In this document: positions 17,303 through 25,584 of the stretch, piece after piece
Position numbering within the stretch: the stretch's first letter is position 1
Layout: the number at the start of each line of letters is the position of its first letter
Assembly: GCA_022841205.1 (NCBI GenBank)
Contig: JALHCK010000001.1
Coordinates: 1-64,000, forward strand
Length of the DNA: 64,000 nucleotides
Source: Methanomicrobiales archaeon
Lineage (GTDB): Archaea; Halobacteriota; Methanomicrobia; Methanomicrobiales; Methanospirillaceae
Reading direction: 5' to 3'
Translations under genes and position numbers: made by a program
Notes under the pieces: generated by a model
The model's database searches: none
What the model saw: the letters and a program-made list of their open reading frames with translations, nothing else
What the model was told of the DNA's origin: nothing

Positions 17303-18361
17303 TTAGGCGGGAAAGACGTGAACTGCCGAAGCCTTGAAGATCACGGTTATCTCCTGTCCCGGTGTCAGGCCCAACCGGAACAGACTCTGGCGGGTGATTA
17401 TGCCGCACATGGGAACTCCAACATCAACCACGACCCGGGAAAAAACACCGTTTGCCTGGATCTCGCTTACCGTACCCCTGAACGTGTTCCTGGCTGTAGA
17501 ATCGAACGGTTCGGGGGATAGTATAAGCTCATCAGCCCGGATACCGGCGATCACATCACCCTCAAGCGGCGTTACCGCATGTAGGACGATTGGACCGAGA
17601 TCGATCTCGACTTCATCGCCCCTCCGGACAGCACTGCCACGGAAGATATTCTCCATTCCGGTGAAATGAGCCACGAAGTCAGACTCCGGTTGGTTGAAGA
17701 TCTCTTCAGGTGTCCCGACCTGTACGATCGCCCCGTCCTGCATTACAGCCAGTCGATCAGCGAGAGGAAATAGATCCTCGAAGTAATGAGTGATATGGAT
17801 GACTGTCGTTCCAGTATTCCGATGGATTCGTTTCAGCTCCTGGCGAAGGCGTATCCGTGATGCAGCATCAAGGGCACTCATCGGTTCATCGAGAAGAAGG
17901 ATCCTGGGACGCATCACCAGTGCCCGGGCCATTGCTGCCCGCTGTTGCTCTCCTCCGGAAAGGGTATGCGGTGCCCGTTCCAGGAGGTCGGAAATCCCCA
18001 GGAGTTCCGATATTCCTGTCACCCGGTCCCGAAGTTCCGGAAATGGCAGTCTCTGTTCCCGGAGTCCAAAAGCTATGTTCTCGAAGACCGTGAGATGGGG
18101 AAAGAGCATGAAGTCCTGGTACACGATGGAAAACCCCCGCTCTTCCGGGGGAAGAACGGTGATGTCCCGTCCGAAAAGAAAGATGTTCCCGGATTCGGGT
18201 TTAATGATGCCGGCGATTGTCTCGAGCAGCACGGTCTTTCCGGCACCAGTGGGACCAAGAACCATGAAGTACTCGCCTTCACCAATGGTGAGACTGATAT
18301 TATGGAGTGCAAAATCACCAAGTCTCTTTTCAAGGTTGCGAATCTCAAGCACCACGATCAC
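17303..18361 (-). CDS. wtpC: Molybdate/tungstate ABC transporter ATP-binding protein
   Basis: 352-residue ATPase. Walker A GPTGAGKT, signature LSGGEQQRAAMARAL, Walker B ILLLDEPMSALD and the H-loop HITHYFEDL are intact. A C-terminal TOBE-like regulatory domain (about 245-350) is of the oxyanion-binding type found in ModC/WtpC. Last gene of the modA-tsaA-modB-modC run; its GTG/ATG start abuts the permease stop. Energises import of molybdate or tungstate at the cytoplasmic membrane. Whether Mo or W is preferred cannot be read from the sequence; modC is an equally fair name. Confidence 0.88.
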   Translation of the reverse strand: MIVVLEIRNLEKRLGDFALHNISLTIGEGEYFMVLGPTGAGKTVLLETIAGIIKPESGNIFLFGRDITVLPPEERGFSIVYQDFMLFPHLTVFENIAFGLREQRLPFPELRDRVTGISELLGISDLLERAPHTLSGGEQQRAAMARALVMRPRILLLDEPMSALDAASRIRLRQELKRIHRNTGTTVIHITHYFEDLFPLADRLAVMQDGAIVQVGTPEEIFNQPESDFVAHFTGMENIFRGSAVRRGDEVEIDLGPIVLHAVTPLEGDVIAGIRADELILSPEPFDSTARNTFRGTVSEIQANGVFSRVVVDVGVPMCGIITRQSLFRLGLTPGQEITVIFKASAVHVFPA

Positions 18362-19159
18362 CTAAACGAAGCGGGATTCCCCTGCGAAATATTCCAGGAC
18401 TAAAAGCGATGCAATGGAAATGGCGATCAGAATGATAGCCGCCGCGATAGCCAGCTCGATATCTCCTGTCGACATGTTCAGGAATAGGGCAATAGGAAGA
18501 GTTTCGGTCTTCAACCTGGTGGCTCCGGCGAGGATGAGGACGGCCCCGAATTCTCCGATGCATTTTGACCAGGTGATGACCAGGCCGGCAAAGAGCCCGC
18601 GCTTGGCCAGCGGCAGGGTGGTCCTCCGGAAAGATCGCCACTCGGAACACCCGAGCGTTCGTGCGACGTGTTCGAAGCGGGGGTTAATATCCTCGAACGT
18701 CGAACGGAGAATCCGGATCAGGTACGGAACATTCACAAAGAACAGGGCCACAATGATGCCGAGCGGGGTGAATACTACAGAAATTCCAATGTTTTCCAGG
18801 AACTGTCCGATGCTCGATGGCCCAAAGAAGATAAGGAGAGCGACCCCGGCAACGAGCGGTGGGAGGGCCATGGGGACATTCAGCAGGATGGTTGCTGCCC
18901 GTTTGCCCGGGAACGTTCCCCGGGCAAGGGAATAAGCAACAGGTATGGCGACAAGGGCGCAGAGACCGGTAGAGATGACCGATGTAACGAGCGAGAGTCC
19001 GATGGCAAAGAGTATCTCTTCGGACTGAAGGCTCCGGACGAGGGCATCGAACGGGGGATAAAGAACCATGCCGGCCAGTACAAGGAATATAAAGGCCAGC
19101 AGCGCCAGTGCTATGGCGAAGAATCCAGCCTGCACAGTAGAAAGGTATCCGGCTCTCAT
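18362..19159 (-). CDS. wtpB: Molybdate/tungstate ABC transporter permease
   Basis: 265-residue integral membrane permease of the ModB/WtpB type with about six hydrophobic segments. The cytoplasmic EAA loop, which docks the ATPase, is visible around residues 170-195 (ARTLGCSEWRSFRRTTLPLAKRG) with the SKCIGEFGAVLILAG segment after it. Its ATG overlaps the tsaA stop by 4 bases (ATGA), and its stop abuts the ATPase gene, so all are translationally coupled. Confidence 0.88.
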   Translation of the reverse strand: MRAGYLSTVQAGFFAIALALLAFIFLVLAGMVLYPPFDALVRSLQSEEILFAIGLSLVTSVISTGLCALVAIPVAYSLARGTFPGKRAATILLNVPMALPPLVAGVALLIFFGPSSIGQFLENIGISVVFTPLGIIVALFFVNVPYLIRILRSTFEDINPRFEHVARTLGCSEWRSFRRTTLPLAKRGLFAGLVITWSKCIGEFGAVLILAGATRLKTETLPIALFLNMSTGDIELAIAAAIILIAISIASLLVLEYFAGESRFV

Positions 19160-19659
19160 TCCTCGAAGGAAGCGCTCTGGTTCCTGATCTGCTCAATATG
19201 TCCGGGAGTAACCCACCCGGCGGATGCACCCGGTGCTGAGTCAAAAGGAATGATGAACGGCTTTATATCAAGCAGCGGCGTCCCATCGAGCATATCTACA
19301 CCTTCCACCTCCAGCCTGTTCCCTTCTGCCCGCATGATCCGGACCAGGGTCATCCCCAGGTGGCCCGGACGGTTGAAATGGCGTGTGGAATAGATGCCGT
19401 GGGGTTCCTGGCCGTCAATCATTGGTTTTTCGGCCAGTATCGCACCCTTGGCCCGATGAAAATGATAGATGAGCAGGCAGTGGGAGAACGTATCCAGGTG
19501 ACGAAGTCCCGGAGCGTATTCCGGATACATTTCAATGGTACCGCGGGCGCGGGAGAAGATTCCCTGGATGGGGGTTGCTGCAGGATCGGAGAAAGGGGTA
19601 TGGATGACCCCGATTACTGGGCATGATATCTCGTGCCTGGAAACTGGATCACCCGTCAT
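19156..19659 (-). CDS. TsaA/TrmO-family protein inside the metal-transporter operon
   Basis: 167-residue single TsaA domain (COG1720): VIGVIHTPFSDP near the N-terminus, then GIYSTRHFNRPGHLGMTLVRI. In TrmO the last motif normally reads RPNxxG; here RPGHLG. The C-terminal DGTPLLDIKPFI is canonical. It overlaps modA by 4 bases upstream and the permease gene by 4 bases downstream, so it is a fixed member of the transporter operon. Together with the TsaA-FmdE fusion at 3715 it suggests a metal-linked role for archaeal TsaA, though tRNA t6A methylation remains possible. Confidence 0.88.
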   Translation of the reverse strand: MTGDPVSRHEISCPVIGVIHTPFSDPAATPIQGIFSRARGTIEMYPEYAPGLRHLDTFSHCLLIYHFHRAKGAILAEKPMIDGQEPHGIYSTRHFNRPGHLGMTLVRIMRAEGNRLEVEGVDMLDGTPLLDIKPFIIPFDSAPGASAGWVTPGHIEQIRNQSASFEE

Positions 19660-20465
19660 GGAGTAACACCGGCATAAGCAGGATCGGGGTAGGACGGGAA
19701 TCCGTGCCGGACGAAAATAGCCTTCCCCTCGTCAGAGGCCGCGAAATCCACGAACGTGCGGGCCAGCGCCTCCTGGTCGGTGAAGGTGGTTATCCCTATG
19801 GGGATAATCAGTATGTGGTTATCTTCAACCGGAATGGGGATGAAATCCATGGTATCAGGTTTTATTATATCGAGCGTTGTTATGGTGGCATCCGCAGTTC
19901 CCATGACCACTGCGGTGACGAGTTCCTGGTTTGTTGCGCCCCTGACGACCACGTTCTTTTCGACTGCCTCTGTTATTCCCTGCCGGGCGAGCAGTTTCAC
20001 GGTTGACTTACCGATCGCTGTGGCGTTTGCATCCCCAAGTGCAATCCTCAAACCGCTTCTGGCTAAGTCGTTCATCGATGTAATATTCTTCGGGTTTCCC
20101 TTTTTCATGGCGATGACCGGGATATGGTAGGCCACATAGAGGGGTTCACCGACCAGGTTCTTTGTCCGTGCAATGTTGTAATCCGGTGTTCCACCTGGAA
20201 TAAATACATCACCCTTGCGACTGAGTTCCATCTGGCTGATGAGGGCACCGGATCCCTGGAAATTGAATTCAACGCGTGTTCCGGTCATGTTCTGGAACAC
20301 CTTCCCGATTTCAAGCATCGGGGCCTTCAGGCCGGCACCGGAATAAACATAGAGGGAGCCTGCATCTGGCTGGCCGGCAGTTGCTTCGTGTCCTCCCGGA
20401 CTAGTACAGCCAGCGAACATGATCACGATAATTGCAATGTTAATTAGGACCAATTGACTTTTCAT
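19656..20465 (-). CDS. modA: Molybdate/tungstate-binding lipoprotein
   Basis: 269-residue extracytoplasmic binding protein. A hydrophobic signal ends in MFAGC, a lipobox with the acylated Cys at residue 19. The ModA/WtpA-type core follows: LYVYSGAGLKAPM, FNFQGSGALISQM and the late DATITTLDI hinge. It captures the oxyanion and hands it to the permease. First gene of the operon. TATA-like stretches lie about 40-80 bases upstream on the minus strand (20500-20545), before an unrelated small gene. Confidence 0.88.
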   Translation of the reverse strand: MKSQLVLINIAIIVIMFAGCTSPGGHEATAGQPDAGSLYVYSGAGLKAPMLEIGKVFQNMTGTRVEFNFQGSGALISQMELSRKGDVFIPGGTPDYNIARTKNLVGEPLYVAYHIPVIAMKKGNPKNITSMNDLARSGLRIALGDANATAIGKSTVKLLARQGITEAVEKNVVVRGATNQELVTAVVMGTADATITTLDIIKPDTMDFIPIPVEDNHILIIPIGITTFTDQEALARTFVDFAASDEGKAIFVRHGFPSYPDPAYAGVTP

Positions 20466-20614
20466 GATTGTTCACGTCCCATACTTAATATCACGGATAT
20501 ACATAAAAGCGTTATGAAACAGCTTTTACCCGGGTTTTTTAAATAGATGGGATAATGAATCAGACCGCTTATTTCACTAAGGGAAGCAGATGGAATGTCT
20601 GGCGTACGTTATGA

Positions 20615-20959
20615 TCAGGACAGCCTGCTAATCAGCTCAGTGTAGATGACACGTCCGAAGACCGCAATACCTTCGCCGGGATATCGTTCTTTCATAAGGG
20701 ACAGGTACCTGATGGTCCCGGTAGAGGTGGTCATGATTCCTACCCGTTCAGCCCTGGTGACCAGCGCCTCCTGTTCCATCATGGCAAAGTAGGGGAGAAC
20801 ATAATAGTGGGGGACATTAAGAAACTCGGCCAGTTTCCGCGTGGTGGGAAGTTTAATCTTAACATCTGATTCCGAGAAAGTGATGGATACCGCTTTTTCT
20901 TCAAGAAGGTGGATTTGAAGGGCAGACTCAAAGATGAGGTCGATAGAGAGCCGGGTCAT
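20615..20959 (-). CDS. Small unknown protein, possible winged helix
   Basis: 114 residues, family not recognised. Residues about 35-90 alternate helix and strand as in a winged helix (KLAEFLNVPHYYVLPYFAMMEQEALV then a beta-hairpin-like stretch). No transmembrane segment, no cysteine. It lies between the modA promoter and the Mo-storage-like gene, so a metal-responsive regulator is one guess. A minus-strand TATATT-like run lies about 17 bases before the ATG, suggesting a leaderless or very short 5' end. Confidence 0.55.
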   Translation of the reverse strand: MTRLSIDLIFESALQIHLLEEKAVSITFSESDVKIKLPTTRKLAEFLNVPHYYVLPYFAMMEQEALVTRAERVGIMTTSTGTIRYLSLMKERYPGEGIAVFGRVIYTELISRLS

Positions 20960-21040
20960 GTAATGGTTTCTATAATATGCATTGACGCGGCGGCAGAAAA
21001 AGGCATACTACCGCAGGAGAGGTCTCTCCAGAGAAAAAAG

Positions 21041-21244
21041 TTAGCGTTTCTGTTTTTCTTCATCGGAAATTTCCTCAAGATAGACTACTTCGGCGCCGAC
21101 GTCTTTTGCAATCTGTTCAATCTCGAATTTTCGGAAATGGGTCAGGTCGATTTGCACCTGCCCGCCGGTCACAGCGACAAATCGATACATTGGCTGCCTG
21201 ACGCCTTCCCGCACCTTTAAACGCTCTCTGACATAAATCTTCAT
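21041..21244 (-). CDS. Small unknown protein
   Basis: 67 residues, rich in Lys, Arg and Glu, not recognised. It predicts as beta-strands then one helix (residues about 36-60), with an acidic/basic tail. GAGGTG 7 bases before the ATG is a strong ribosome site and supports a real gene. It is divergent from the Mo-storage-like gene, and a 14-base palindrome lies between them. Confidence 0.6.
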   Translation of the reverse strand: MKIYVRERLKVREGVRQPMYRFVAVTGGQVQIDLTHFRKFEIEQIAKDVGAEVVYLEEISDEEKQKR

Positions 21245-21279
21245 AAATTACACCTCTGAACCAACCGGCTTTTTCACGT

Positions 21280-21293
21280 ATACCAATTGGTAT
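21280..21293. promoter_or_regulatory. 14-base perfect palindrome between divergent genes
   Basis: ATACCAATTGGTAT lies in the 92-base divergent gap, 36 bases before the 67-residue gene's ATG and 44 bases before the Mo-storage-like ATG. A second half-site-like CATACCGTAT follows at about 21298. The position would overlap a promoter of either gene, so an operator for a dimeric regulator is likely. No TATA box as strong as the palindrome is seen nearby. Confidence 0.5.
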
Positions 21294-21336
21294 CGAGCAT
21301 ACCGTATTAACACTCTGGAATAAAAGCTTTTGGAAG

Positions 21337-22155
21337 ATGGCCATGAAGCGCGAAAGGTTCGATGTGACCAGCAAGCTGCAGGGTGAATCGCTGGTTCGGC
21401 GTGGTTTGCTGGAACGATATGAAGGAAAGCCTCAGATACGTCTGATGCCCGGCCTGAATGTCATCAAAATCGGTGGACATGGAATCATCGATTATGGAAA
21501 AGATGTCCTCCTCCCCCTCCTTGATGAAATCGGTGAGCTTTCACGCCAGAACCAAATACTGGTGGTCACTGGCGGGGGTGTCAGGGTACGACACATCCTG
21601 GATGTCGGCCTCGATCTCGGTATGCCTACCGGAGTCCTTGCCGAACTTGCCGGAAAGATAAGCGAGCAGAATGCAATCATGGTATCAACCCTTCTCTCGC
21701 GATGGAGAGGAATGCGGATACATACCGGGGATCTCCTCGAACTCCCCATGCTGATGGGCATCGGCGTTCTTCCCGTGACCCACGGAACCCCTCCGTATGG
21801 TTTGTATGAACAACCGGCAGAAGTCGGGGCCATACCCCCCAACCGGACTGATACCGGTGCATTTCTCGCCGCCGAAGTCCTCGGCGCCAGGAATCTCATT
21901 CTCGTGAAGAACGTGGATGGACTCTACACCGACAATCCTTTTACACATCCGGATGCGGAACTCATCCCCGATATCACGGCATCTGAACTCCTGGCCATGA
22001 ACCTCGAAGATCTTGTACTTGAGAAGAAGGTTGTCGAGCTGCTCCGGTTTGCAAAAAACATCCACGAAGTGAAAATCGTTAACGGGCACAAACCGGGGAG
22101 TATCAGGAATGTACTCGCCGGGGAAAAGCCCGGGACGGTAATACGGGCACGATAG
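21337..22155 (+). CDS. Amino-acid-kinase-fold protein resembling molybdenum storage protein
   Basis: 272 residues of the amino-acid-kinase/UMP-kinase fold. It begins with KLQGESLVRRGLL, and LMPGLNVIKIGG, VTGGGVRVRHILDVGLDLGMPTG and IPPNRTDTGAFL match the pattern I know from the MosA/MosB subunits of Azotobacter-type Mo storage protein, which use ATP to build polyoxomolybdate clusters. Other kinases of this fold lack those phrases. The two starts 21337 and 21343 share a weak GGAAG site. The MOT1-type permease gene follows at 22204. Storage in this archaeon is inference. Confidence 0.8.
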   Translation: MAMKRERFDVTSKLQGESLVRRGLLERYEGKPQIRLMPGLNVIKIGGHGIIDYGKDVLLPLLDEIGELSRQNQILVVTGGGVRVRHILDVGLDLGMPTGVLAELAGKISEQNAIMVSTLLSRWRGMRIHTGDLLELPMLMGIGVLPVTHGTPPYGLYEQPAEVGAIPPNRTDTGAFLAAEVLGARNLILVKNVDGLYTDNPFTHPDAELIPDITASELLAMNLEDLVLEKKVVELLRFAKNIHEVKIVNGHKPGSIRNVLAGEKPGTVIRAR

Positions 22156-22203
22156 ACGGAACCGGAAAAAAAGGGCCAGTATAGTACGGCAGGGATTCTG
22201 CAG

Positions 22204-23364
22204 ATGGAGCCGGACATGGTGAATTCCAGGGAAGGAAAAGTCCCCCTTCGTTTTAACCTCTCCGAACTTGCCGGCAGTTTTGGGGACTACGGGACCATTA
22301 TCCCCCTCGTTCTGGCAATGGCCGCTGTATCCGACCTTGATATCAGTTACATCTTCCTATTTTTCGGCATCTGGTTCGCAATCACCGGCCTCTACTACCG
22401 TCTGCCCATCCCCATCGAGCCGATGAAAGCCGTGGCGGTCATCGTGATCGCCGGCACGCTTACCGCCGGCGAAATAGCGGCCTCCGGCATGATCCTCGGC
22501 CTTATCTTCCTTGCACTCGGCTTTGGGAACGTGATGGCCGTGCTTGACCGGTGGATCCCGCGAAGCGTCGTCCGGGGAATACAGCTCGGTCTCGCCCTCC
22601 TGCTCCTCCGGTCATCAGCGACATTTCTAATCGGCAATCCGGCATTTTTTCTCCTCGGCGTTGCCATCATCGTCTCATTCTTCTTCCTTGCCCGAAGCTT
22701 CTCGATCCCCGACATTTCGGCCCTGATCGTCATCGTCCTGGCAGCAGTCATCGGGATTATGCAGCTTGGGCTTCCCGGACTTCACTTCATTGGCCCTACT
22801 CACCTAGCCATTCCCAGGCTTGAAGACTATGGTATAGCTCTTACTGACCTGGTCGCGCCCCAGTTCGGCCTTACCATCGCCAATTCGATCCTTGCGACTG
22901 CTCTCCTCTCGATCGATCTCTTCTCACGAGAGACCCCTCCCAAGTACCTTTCCCGGACCATCGGTCTGATGAACCTGACCACCGTGCCTTTTGGAGGAAT
23001 ACCTATGTGCCACGGTGCTGGAGGGTATGCCGCCCAGTACCGGTTCGGGGCAAGAACCGGCGGGGCGAATGTCATAGCCGGAGTAATATTCATTATATTC
23101 GCCCTCTTCTTTGCAAGCCCGGAAATTCTGACCCTGATTTACCCCGGTTTTTACGGTGCGCTGCTGATCTTCGTGGCCATCGAACTCGGTCGGCACGGTA
23201 TCCGGACCGACTCATACCCCGTCACAATCCTCATTGCGGTCCTTGCACTGATCAGCGGGATGACCGTAGCCTTCCTCATTGGCCTTGCCGCCGCCTACCT
23301 TCTCCCCTGGCTGGAGAAAAAATACAGGGGGACATCAGCAAAAGATCCACCAGGCCAGGATTGA
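22204..23364 (+). CDS. MOT1/SulP-type molybdate permease
   Basis: 386 residues, about ten to twelve hydrophobic segments. The two family motifs are intact: ELAGSFGDYGTIIP near residue 22 and PMCHGAGGYAAQYRFGARTGG near residue 265. In plants and bacteria this family moves molybdate. An in-frame ATG at 22219 is an alternative start. It follows the storage-like gene by 48 bases, so probably one transcript. It would be a third Mo/W uptake route in this region beside the two ABC importers. Confidence 0.87.
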   Translation: MEPDMVNSREGKVPLRFNLSELAGSFGDYGTIIPLVLAMAAVSDLDISYIFLFFGIWFAITGLYYRLPIPIEPMKAVAVIVIAGTLTAGEIAASGMILGLIFLALGFGNVMAVLDRWIPRSVVRGIQLGLALLLLRSSATFLIGNPAFFLLGVAIIVSFFFLARSFSIPDISALIVIVLAAVIGIMQLGLPGLHFIGPTHLAIPRLEDYGIALTDLVAPQFGLTIANSILATALLSIDLFSRETPPKYLSRTIGLMNLTTVPFGGIPMCHGAGGYAAQYRFGARTGGANVIAGVIFIIFALFFASPEILTLIYPGFYGALLIFVAIELGRHGIRTDSYPVTILIAVLALISGMTVAFLIGLAAAYLLPWLEKKYRGTSAKDPPGQD

Positions 23365-23710
23365 AAGTATTCCTGAACCTTCTTCCAGGTTTCCGTCTTG
23401 ACTGGACCGAACAAGTGTAGAGACCCGAAATAATGGGCTTAAGAGAAGGCTGGAATGAGGATTGCCCGAACATCCCCCATTCCGACCTCCGAATCATGCA
23501 GTATTGACGCGACCACATGCTACAATCGTGCATGCGGCATTTTTTTCTTAACCCTTAAAATTTAAATCATTTGCTATTGAACCAAAACCAAAGTCAATTC
23601 GTTTATATTTACATTCCCGGCTTTTGCGCGTATCATGATTGGTTTTCACGAAGAAAGTGTCTGGAACCACAGCACCCCTGATCATAAATCGGAATTTTCA
23701 ACTTATACCG
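23365..23710. other. Convergent gap between MOT1-type gene and tupC
   Basis: 346 bases without a credible gene; the short open frames here are chance. It contains one terminator-like hairpin at 23516-23534 followed by seven T (listed separately) and AT-rich stretches around 23555-23620. Nothing else was recognised. Confidence 0.6.
23516..23546 (+). terminator. Hairpin plus T-run after the MOT1-type gene
   Basis: CATGC (23516-23520), 9-base loop, GCATG (23530-23534), then GCCA-rich bases and TTTTTTT at 23540-23546. The stem is short, so the T-run carries most of the signal. It lies about 150 bases beyond the permease stop, on the side facing the tupC end. Confidence 0.4.
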
Positions 23711-24799
23711 TCATCCTGGTCCACCACCACCGTCAGCCATGATATGAACGGCGCTTGCCTTGAACGAGAGGCGTACTTCGTCCCCAATTTTGAGCTTCAT
23801 CCCCTCAGCAGATCTCCAGGTGACCGTAGCCGAAAGCTTCACGCCACAGTCCACGGTCACATTAAGGAGCGGGCCACGGGGAGAAAAATGAACAATATGG
23901 CCTGAGAAGACATTTCTGGCACTGATTTGTTTCCCACGTGAAAGGAGGAGTGTGATATCTTCGGGCAGGATGGAGGCCCAGACACGTGTTCCGACAGGAA
24001 GAGAGGTGACCGCTTTCACCGTAAGGCCATCGACGGCTAATGCCGCTACCCCTCCTTCACTTCCGGTGATATTTCCGGTCAGGATATTCTTGACTCCCAC
24101 AAAATTTGCCACCTCCTTGTCTGATGGACTGCCAAAAACTTCCCGGGGTGTACCGACTTGGGCAAACTTCCCCTGCATAATCACCGCTATCCTGTTTGCC
24201 AGGCGCTGACCCTGCTGCATATCATGGGTTGACATGACAACCGTTGTACCGGACTCGCGGTTGTAATGCCTGACCAGTTCTTCTATCTTATGAGTGGCAA
24301 TCGGATCGAGATTTGCCGTTGGTTCATCCAGCAGGAGAAGCTCGGGTTCGGTCACCATGGCCCGGGCCAGGGCTACCCGCTGCATCTCGCCCCCTGAGAG
24401 GGATTTGGCCTTCCTTTCATCAAACCCTGCCATGTCAATCACTTCGAGGGCCTGCTCGACCTTGGCTCGTATGACATCCCGATCGATATGCCTGAAATGA
24501 AGGCCGTAAGCGATGTTCTCAAAAACCGATGTACTGAATACCACTGGCTTCTGGAAGACCATGCCCATTTTTCTGCGGATGGCCTGCTGTTCGCGACTCA
24601 GATGGATGTCGACCCCGTCAACGAGGATCGAGCCACGCGTGGGCTTGTCAAGCAGGTTGATCAGCCGGAGCAGCGTGGACTTCCCCTGGCCGGAAGGCCC
24701 GATGATGGTGAACACCTCGCCCCGTTCGATGGTGGCATTGATACCATTCAGGACCTTCTTTTCACCGAATTGCTTGTATACATCCAGTATCTCAATCAT
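23711..24799 (-). CDS. tupC: Tungstate/molybdate ABC transporter ATP-binding protein
   Basis: 362-residue ATPase with Walker A GPSGQGKS, signature LSGGEMQRVALARAM, Walker B LLLLDEPTANLD and a C-terminal oxyanion/TOBE-type domain (about 240-355). Start at 24799 gives MIEILDVYKQFG, the usual beginning; an upstream in-frame codon at 24910 would read through the permease gene's end and is rejected. Ends a three-gene operon tupA-tupB-tupC. TupABC imports tungstate with very high affinity in other organisms; substrate here is inferred. Confidence 0.88.
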   Translation of the reverse strand: MIEILDVYKQFGEKKVLNGINATIERGEVFTIIGPSGQGKSTLLRLINLLDKPTRGSILVDGVDIHLSREQQAIRRKMGMVFQKPVVFSTSVFENIAYGLHFRHIDRDVIRAKVEQALEVIDMAGFDERKAKSLSGGEMQRVALARAMVTEPELLLLDEPTANLDPIATHKIEELVRHYNRESGTTVVMSTHDMQQGQRLANRIAVIMQGKFAQVGTPREVFGSPSDKEVANFVGVKNILTGNITGSEGGVAALAVDGLTVKAVTSLPVGTRVWASILPEDITLLLSRGKQISARNVFSGHIVHFSPRGPLLNVTVDCGVKLSATVTWRSAEGMKLKIGDEVRLSFKASAVHIMADGGGGPG

Positions 24800-24803
24800 G
24801 GCT

Positions 24804-25529
24804 TCACCGGTTCTGGACAATGCTGATGACGATGTTGATGACGAGGGCGATGAGCAGGAGAATAATCCCGAGAGCGATGGAGAGTGCGATATCTCCTTTC
24901 CCGGTCTCAAGGGTGATTGCGGTGGTAAGTGTCCTGGTTGACGTATAGAAGTTACCCGGGCTGGCGATGTTTCCTCCGATAATTATGGCCGCTCCGACCT
25001 CTGATATTGCCCGCCCGAATGCCAGGGCAATGGCAGCAAGGATGGCAAACCTGGCCTCCTTTAGGGCTGATATCAGGAACTGTAGCCGTGTCGCCCCAAG
25101 AGATGTAATGGTATCCCGGATGGTGAGATCAACCGCAACCAGCGCCGATATTGTCAAACCGGTGATGATCGGGAGCACAAGGACAGTCTGGCCGATAATC
25201 ATGCCCTGGGGAGTGAAGAGGAGGTTCAGCGATCCAAACGGGCCGGTTTTCCGGATAAAGAGGAAGACGATCAGGCCGATGACCACCGTAGGAAAAGCAT
25301 AGAGAGTCTGGATCAACCATATCAGTGCATTTCTACCCCTGAATTTTCCATATGCGATAACCGAACCAAGAGGGATGGATATCAGGGAGCCGATGAGTAC
25401 GGCGCTCATCGTGATGATCAGGCTGAGTGCCGTAATGCGGAGGATCTGGGGATCGAGGCTAATTAACAGGTTGAACGCCTGCTGTAATCCCTGCCAGATA
25501 GGGCTGAGCCCCTCAAGAAACCCGGCCAT
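24804..25529 (-). CDS. tupB: Tungstate/molybdate ABC transporter permease
   Basis: 241 residues, about five to six hydrophobic segments, with a ModB/TupB-like EAA region near residues 140-165 (SLGATRLQFLISALKEARFAILAA) and SEVGAAIIIGG after it. The gene is 4 bases from the tupC start and follows tupA by 55 bases. Confidence 0.87.
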   Translation of the reverse strand: MAGFLEGLSPIWQGLQQAFNLLISLDPQILRITALSLIITMSAVLIGSLISIPLGSVIAYGKFRGRNALIWLIQTLYAFPTVVIGLIVFLFIRKTGPFGSLNLLFTPQGMIIGQTVLVLPIITGLTISALVAVDLTIRDTITSLGATRLQFLISALKEARFAILAAIALAFGRAISEVGAAIIIGGNIASPGNFYTSTRTLTTAITLETGKGDIALSIALGIILLLIALVINIVISIVQNR

Positions 25530-25584
25530 GATTTCCTCTTCGCATCACACGAATATGAAATAAAAAAAATTTTCAGGACCCGAT

